A stretch of DNA of 10,124 bases, taken from contig SLPR01000191.1 of NCBI GenBank assembly GCA_007131895.1, positions 1-10,124 on the forward strand, read 5' to 3'. Under the pieces are notes generated by a model, which worked only from the letters and a program-made list of their open reading frames with translations, had not been told where the DNA came from and ran no database searches. Position 1 is the stretch's first letter. Each line of letters opens with the position of its first letter. This stretch comes from Bacteroidales bacterium. GTDB lineage: Bacteria; Bacteroidota; Bacteroidia; Bacteroidales; UBA7960. Positions 6,599-10,124 of the stretch are shown piece after piece. Both the position numbers and the translations under genes were made by a program.

Positions 6599-7771
6599 AT
6601 GTTAAATATCATTATGTTTGGCCCTCCTGGAGCAGGAAAAGGAACCCAGTCAGAAAAGCTTATGTCGGAATATAACCTTACCTATATCAGTACAGGAGAA
6701 TTATTGCGCAAGGAGATTAAGGAAGGAACCGAAATAGGAAAAAAGGTAAAGGAAGGAATTGAAGGTGGAGGTCTGGCAGATGATGAAACCATAGTTAAGC
6801 TTATCAATAAAGCCATCCGAAATCATGAAGGAAGTGAAGGTTTTCTCTTTGATGGCTTTCCACGTACCTATGTACAGGCCTATATCCTGGATGGATTATT
6901 CATCCGGTTGCAGAATAAAATAACCCGGATTTTCATCCTTGAACTCCCGGATGAAGAATGTAAGCGCCGACTTCTTCAGAGAGCCACAGAGCAGGATCGC
7001 AAAGATGACAGGGAAGCAGTTATTGAAAAGCGCTTGCAGGAATATCATCAGAAAACCCTGCCATTGCTTGATTTTTATAAGAATACCGGGCTGCTTACAC
7101 GCATCGATGCATCAGGAACAACCGAAGAGATTTTTTCCCGGATAAAGCATCATATCAATGAAGATATTCGCAAGCAAGCCATTAATGTGGTGATGTTTGG
7201 ACACCCCGGAGCCGGTATGACCACTCAGGCAACCCGGATTGCCGATGAAATGAACCTGAAGTGTATTTCCACAAGAGAATTGCTACAGGAAGAGGTAAAG
7301 GAGCAAACACCACTTGGAAAACAAATTCAACCCTATATGGAAAAGGGTTTGTTGCTTCCTGATGAGATTGTAATCAGGTTAATAGAAAAAGCCCTGATGG
7401 AAAATGGTGGCAATGGACGTGGTTACGTTTTCAAAGGTTATCCGCGAACCCTGGTGCAGGCCTACATCCTTGACGGTATTTTGAAAAAGAAGGGACATTC
7501 TATCACCTGTGTGATTAATCTTAAGGTAAATTATATCGAATTGATGAAGCGCCTGGATCAAAGGAGCCGTACAGAAAGAAAGATGCCTTACGACAGCAGC
7601 GCCGCTACTATTGTTGCCCGACTGGAAGAACATGAGCAGCACAGCCGTGATGTACTGGATTATTACAGGGAACATAACCAGGTGATTGATGTTGACGGTA
7701 CGGGAGAGATCGGGGAAGTTTACGAGCGTATTCTCGAACCGGTGATCCGCGCCAGCCGTAACCTCAGATAA
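6599..7771 (+). CDS. Tandem adenylate kinase: active N-terminal domain fused to a degenerate C-terminal copy
   Basis: Adenylate kinase interconverts ATP + AMP and two ADP in the cytoplasm. Bacterial enzymes normally have one domain of about 190-220 residues; this protein has two. Domain 1 (residues 1-190) is intact: P-loop GPPGAGKGTQ with K14, STGELLR with R37 (D of the usual STGDLLR is E34), FDGFPRT with D85 and R89, and a short LID with R128, R134, D136, D137 and R145, as in eukaryotic AK1 and Bacteroidota enzymes. Domain 2 (about 195-385) keeps the fold but its P-loop is GHPGAGMTTQ, with M207 in place of the essential lysine. STG becomes STR (R226), the AMP-site arginine becomes Q230, DGFPR becomes KGYPR (K279, R283 kept), and the LID arginine matching R134 is P330. 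Domain 2 is therefore probably catalytically dead and perhaps regulatory or structural (inference). Both halves share the unusual run VQAYILDG, pointing to duplication within the gene. If no other adk exists in the genome, this may be the essential enzyme. Confidence 0.92.
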   Translation: MLNIIMFGPPGAGKGTQSEKLMSEYNLTYISTGELLRKEIKEGTEIGKKVKEGIEGGGLADDETIVKLINKAIRNHEGSEGFLFDGFPRTYVQAYILDGLFIRLQNKITRIFILELPDEECKRRLLQRATEQDRKDDREAVIEKRLQEYHQKTLPLLDFYKNTGLLTRIDASGTTEEIFSRIKHHINEDIRKQAINVVMFGHPGAGMTTQATRIADEMNLKCISTRELLQEEVKEQTPLGKQIQPYMEKGLLLPDEIVIRLIEKALMENGGNGRGYVFKGYPRTLVQAYILDGILKKKGHSITCVINLKVNYIELMKRLDQRSRTERKMPYDSSAATIVARLEEHEQHSRDVLDYYREHNQVIDVDGTGEIGEVYERILEPVIRASRNLR

Positions 7772-7799
7772 TACAACATACCGGGCCAAAATCTAAATA

Positions 7800-7831
7800 A
7801 GCCATTCAGCTTTACATGCTGCTGAGTGGCT
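7800..7831 (+). terminator. Hairpin terminator after the tandem adenylate kinase gene
   Basis: AGCCATTCAGC (7800-7810) pairs with GCTGAGTGGCT (7821-7831) over 11 bp with a single U-G wobble, around a 10-base loop. It lies about 28 bases past the stop codon. The following T content is modest (CATTTAT), so it may also work as an RNA-stabilising stem. Confidence 0.7.
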
Positions 7832-7855
7832 CATTTATAAAAATACGTTTTTTTG

Positions 7856-7863
7856 TATCTTTG
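7856..7863 (+). promoter_or_regulatory. Bacteroidota -7 box upstream of the membrane/GNAT-like gene
   Basis: TATCTTTG is an exact match to the TAnnTTTG -7 consensus, placed directly after the terminator of the preceding gene. No clean TTG is present at the expected -33 position (about 7832-7838). Transcription would start near 7870, giving a leader of about 100 bases to the preferred ATG at 7971 or about 38 bases to the alternative ATG at 7908. Confidence 0.5.
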
Positions 7864-7970
7864 CGCTCTGTTTGAGGCTGCTTTGTTTAACCATTCAAAT
7901 TTATTGAATGCCAATAAGATTAGCATGTTTTTCTATAAATGTTTATATTCATCAGTTTAACTCTCAAATC

Positions 7971-8633
7971 ATGACAGAAAATTATCAGGTGCTTTTTGAA
8001 TGGATAGGTTACCTGGGTTCGGTAATCATTGCCATTTCCCTCATGATGAGTTCCATTATCAAACTTCGCTGGCTCAACTTGCTGGGCGCTTCCATTTTTT
8101 CCACTTACGGGTTTATTATTGGAGCCATGCCGGTAGCATTTCTCAATCTTTTTATTACATTTATCAACATATTTCATCTTTATAACATATACAAACAAAA
8201 AGACTTTCTCAAGATTCTGCACATCCGCACAGAAAATAAATATCTGGACTTCTTTATTGAATTTTACCAGCAGGATATCAATACCTTTTTTCCCGGTTTC
8301 TACGAAAGCTTTAAAAACAAATTGTATGAACCGCAATCTTATCTTTGTTTTCTCATTATAAGAAATGCAGCGGTGGCCGGAGTGTTTATCGGAAAGAAAA
8401 ATACAGAAGATGAAATGTTCATTGAAATTGATTTTGCAATACCCGAATACAGAGACCTGAAGACAGGAAAGTACATTTACAAACAAAATCTGCGGTATTT
8501 TGAAAATCTTGGAATAAAGAAGTTTTATGCAGATCCCAAAAACAGAAAGCACTACAGCTACCTGAAAAAGATGGGCTTTTCTGAAAAAACCACTGAGGAG
8601 GGCAAAGTATTGCTCATGAAAAATGTAGATTAA
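7971..8633 (+). CDS. Small membrane domain (YgjV-like) fused to a GNAT-like C-terminal domain
   Basis: This 220-residue protein has no assigned function. Residues 8-74 form three closely packed membrane helices (about 9-30, 35-52 and 53-74) with small residues and the connecting run K-L-R-W (31-34), resembling the YgjV-type inner membrane domain. Residues 75-220 are soluble and end in a pattern like the last half of GNAT acyltransferases: IPEYRD (157-162), a helix, then FYADP, an N/H/Y-rich turn and LKKMGF (198-203). The acetyl-CoA P-loop is not canonical here (RDLKTGK), so activity is uncertain. I chose ATG 7971 because the membrane domain begins right after it. ATG 7908 in the same frame would add 21 residues (MPIRLACFSI...) that look non-conserved in character, and neither start has a Shine-Dalgarno sequence. 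The next gene follows after 94 bp without a clear promoter, so the two may be co-transcribed. Confidence 0.75.
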   Translation: MTENYQVLFEWIGYLGSVIIAISLMMSSIIKLRWLNLLGASIFSTYGFIIGAMPVAFLNLFITFINIFHLYNIYKQKDFLKILHIRTENKYLDFFIEFYQQDINTFFPGFYESFKNKLYEPQSYLCFLIIRNAAVAGVFIGKKNTEDEMFIEIDFAIPEYRDLKTGKYIYKQNLRYFENLGIKKFYADPKNRKHYSYLKKMGFSEKTTEEGKVLLMKNVD

Positions 8634-8727
8634 ATTTCTCCTGAGCAATTACATACCTGAATTATCAAAACTAATCATGAATATTTGAGAAAAACACTTA
8701 TTATCAACCCAAATTAAGCTTGCCGCT

Positions 8728-9516
8728 ATGAACAAGATTCTGCTCTGGATTTTTGCCATATTGCTAACCGTTTCAGGGGCATATTACACAAGAAAAACGG
8801 GCCCTGCCAAACCGGTCACAGGCACGGTTTACATTGAAAATGAAGAAGTAAGGTACCGGTTAATCAGAAGCTATAACAAGCCGGGTGATGCTCCCATAAG
8901 GATTATTGCAGAAAATGACAATATCACCGGAAGCATAATATACAAACGTACGCCAAGTCATGATTCATGGACTGAAGAACAACTTGAAAGAACCGACGAA
9001 TTTTTGACAGCTTATATCCCTTTTCAACCTCCTGCAGGAAAAATAATGTATCAGATAATTCTCAGATCTGAAAATGAAGAAGTTAAGCTGACCGAAAACC
9101 CCATCGTAATCAGGTTCAGAGGCGATGTACCTGCCTGGGCCATGATCCCGCACATACTACTGATGTTTGCTGCCATGCTCTTAAGCACGAGGGCAGGTCT
9201 TGCTGCCATTTTCCGGGAAAAAACTTTTACCCTCACTTTATGGACCCTTATAACACTGGTAGCAGGAGGATTGATTTTTGGCCCCATTGTGCAGAAATTT
9301 GCTTTTGGCGATTGGTGGACCGGCTGGCCCATGGGAACCGATCTTACAGACAATAAAACCGCAATTGCTTTTCTTTTCTGGGCCTGGGCTATGGTGAAGG
9401 TATTCAAAAACAAATACCATCGCGGATGGGTATTTGTAGCCGCGATTATACTATTGCTGGTTTATATGATACCTCACAGCCTGATGGGATCAGAAATTGA
9501 TTTTACACAGCAGTAA
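8728..9516 (+). CDS. Unrecognised integral membrane protein with periplasmic beta domain and WWTGWPMGTDLTDNKT motif
   Basis: I do not assign a family name. The 262-residue protein starts with a signal-anchor helix (about 4-20). A polar, beta-rich segment of about 110 residues follows (25-130), with alternating charged and hydrophobic residues, probably outside the inner membrane. Four further membrane helices follow (about 136-155, 167-190, 210-226 and 232-250). The loop before the fourth helix carries a striking conserved-looking run, FGDWWTGWPMGTDLTDNKT (193-211), and the segment entering the second helix reads GDVPAWAMIPH (132-142). Histidines H142 and H254 sit at or near membrane helices, so a cofactor role is possible but unproven. 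There is no Shine-Dalgarno sequence at the ATG. It lies downstream of the membrane/GNAT-like gene in the same orientation and converges with the antiporter gene. Confidence 0.75.
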   Translation: MNKILLWIFAILLTVSGAYYTRKTGPAKPVTGTVYIENEEVRYRLIRSYNKPGDAPIRIIAENDNITGSIIYKRTPSHDSWTEEQLERTDEFLTAYIPFQPPAGKIMYQIILRSENEEVKLTENPIVIRFRGDVPAWAMIPHILLMFAAMLLSTRAGLAAIFREKTFTLTLWTLITLVAGGLIFGPIVQKFAFGDWWTGWPMGTDLTDNKTAIAFLFWAWAMVKVFKNKYHRGWVFVAAIILLLVYMIPHSLMGSEIDFTQQ

Positions 9517-9535
9517 ACATCAGCTACATTTGATT

Positions 9536-9556
9536 ACGTAAAACTTTCTTTTACGT
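9536..9556. terminator. AT-rich palindrome between convergent genes, possible bidirectional terminator
   Basis: ACGTAAAA (9536-9543) and TTTTACGT (9549-9556) form a perfect 8-bp inverted repeat with a 5-base loop. It lies 20 bases after the stop at 9516 and about 88 bases past the stop of the minus-strand antiporter gene. The A and T runs sit inside the stem in both directions, which could end transcripts from either side, but the stem has few G-C pairs. Confidence 0.4.
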
Positions 9557-9643
9557 TACATGCCGTTCCCTGATAAAAAAGCAAATCAGCAGACTGTTAT
9601 ACTTATACTTAGATCACCTGAGAATCCATCAATAAACAAGTAT

Positions 9644-10124
9644 TCAACTTTTAGATTTTGCTTTAGTCTCCGACATCAAACAATCCTGCACCTTTTGCAG
9701 ACCTTCAGTATTATCTGCCAGCACTAACAGACCATCATTGGCTTTGATGATCGTTGACCCGCCTGGGGTAATAAATTTGCCATTTCGTTTAATGATAGCA
9801 ATTATTGCATTTTTAGGAAAATGCAAGTCAACAATTTTTTTTCCCACTGCATAACTGTTCTGTGAAACTTCCATTTCCTGCATGGTTTCTTTGGGATAGT
9901 CTGAAATGAATTTCTCAATATCGGAAACAGGTTTAACCTTTTGGGGCAATGCTACACGCAGCCATCGGGCAAAAAGAGAAAGTGTGGTACCCTGAATGAT
10001 AACCGAAGTAACCGAAACAAAAAACACGATGTTAAAGATCATGCTTGCTTTATCAATCCCTGCAATCAGTGGGTAGGTTGCAAAAACGATGGGTACTGCT
10101 CCTCTTAATCCCACCCAGGAAATG
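9644..10124 (-). CDS. K+/H+ antiporter (CvrA/NhaP2 type), C-terminal part, 5' end beyond the window
   Basis: The visible C-terminal 160 residues belong to a cation:proton antiporter of the CPA1 family, which exchanges K+ (or Na+) for H+ across the inner membrane. The frame is open to the right edge: codons before the GTG at 10112-10114 read I-S-W, so that GTG encodes an internal valine in SWVGLRGAVPIVFATYPL, a conserved membrane-helix signature of these antiporters. One more hydrophobic segment follows (MIFNIVFFVSVTSVIIQGTT). Then comes a cytoplasmic tail with a TrkA-C/RCK_C-type domain (from about YAVGKKIVDLHFPKNAIIAI to the LLVLADN strand), which in this family binds small regulators of transport. 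The protein ends in a basic tail (ETKAKSKS). The gene converges with the upstream membrane-protein gene. CvrA/NhaP2 is the best subfamily guess, but the transported ion cannot be decided from this part. Confidence 0.88.
   Translation of the reverse strand, partial: ISWVGLRGAVPIVFATYPLIAGIDKASMIFNIVFFVSVTSVIIQGTTLSLFARWLRVALPQKVKPVSDIEKFISDYPKETMQEMEVSQNSYAVGKKIVDLHFPKNAIIAIIKRNGKFITPGGSTIIKANDGLLVLADNTEGLQKVQDCLMSETKAKSKS

Noticed and set aside
7920..8648. Minus-strand open frame of 242 codons opposite the membrane/GNAT-like gene
   Set aside because: The plus strand has clear membrane helices, a GNAT-like pattern and an upstream -7 box. The minus-strand translation is rich in F, C, K and N with no recognisable domain, as expected for an antisense shadow.
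8661..8707. ATTATCAA repeated at 8661-8668 and 8700-8707
   Set aside because: Two copies of an AT-rich 8-mer are not significant, and no array continues.
9586..9595. TCAGCAGACT also occurs at the right end of the MITE-like element (4177-4186)
   Set aside because: A single shared 10-mer in a 10-kb window is expected by chance, and similarity does not extend further.
10112..10114. GTG as the start of the minus-strand antiporter gene
   Set aside because: It is an internal valine in the conserved SWVGLRGAVP signature, and the frame is open to the right edge.

Overview
The window looks like chromosomal DNA of a Bacteroidota, most likely a Bacteroidales/Marinilabiliales-type organism. The evidence is: a hybrid sensor kinase with a periplasmic two-component propeller domain; a secreted protein ending in a type IX secretion (T9SS) sorting domain; the short-LID type of adenylate kinase common in Bacteroidota; start codons without Shine-Dalgarno sequences; and two TAnnTTTG elements, the Bacteroidota -7 box, upstream of genes. 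The base composition is moderately AT-rich throughout, and no gene stands out as foreign.

Layout. (1) 1-3963, plus strand: a giant hybrid histidine kinase cut by the left edge. It has an N-terminal signal peptide, 14 propeller repeats (two seven-bladed propellers), a Y_Y_Y domain, one membrane segment, HisKA, HATPase and a receiver domain, with no DNA-binding domain at the end. (2) 3964-4389: a 426-base gap holding a 217-bp element with 11-bp perfect terminal inverted repeats (MITE-like), a start-less open frame on the minus strand, and a nested palindrome just before the next start. (3) 4390-6429: a secreted GxGYxYP-family putative glycoside hydrolase with a T9SS tail. (4) 6528-7831: a self-contained transcription unit with a good Bacteroidota promoter, a 390-residue protein made of two adenylate kinase domains in tandem, and a strong hairpin terminator. 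The second kinase domain has lost the Walker A lysine and other active-site residues. (5) 7856-9516: a membrane/GNAT-like fusion protein followed 94 bp later by an unrecognised five-helix membrane protein. (6) 9644-10124, minus strand: the C-terminal end of a CvrA/NhaP2-type K+/H+ antiporter, cut by the right edge and convergent with the preceding gene.

How the genes work together. The sensor kinase and the secreted putative glycosidase are a plausible sense-and-degrade pair, since propeller hybrid kinases in this phylum often sit next to polysaccharide genes. However, no SusC/SusD genes are visible here and the kinase lacks its own DNA-binding output. The other genes look like unrelated neighbours. 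I found no CRISPR array, no clear defence or phage system and no RNA gene. The most unusual item is the adenylate kinase / pseudo-adenylate kinase fusion.
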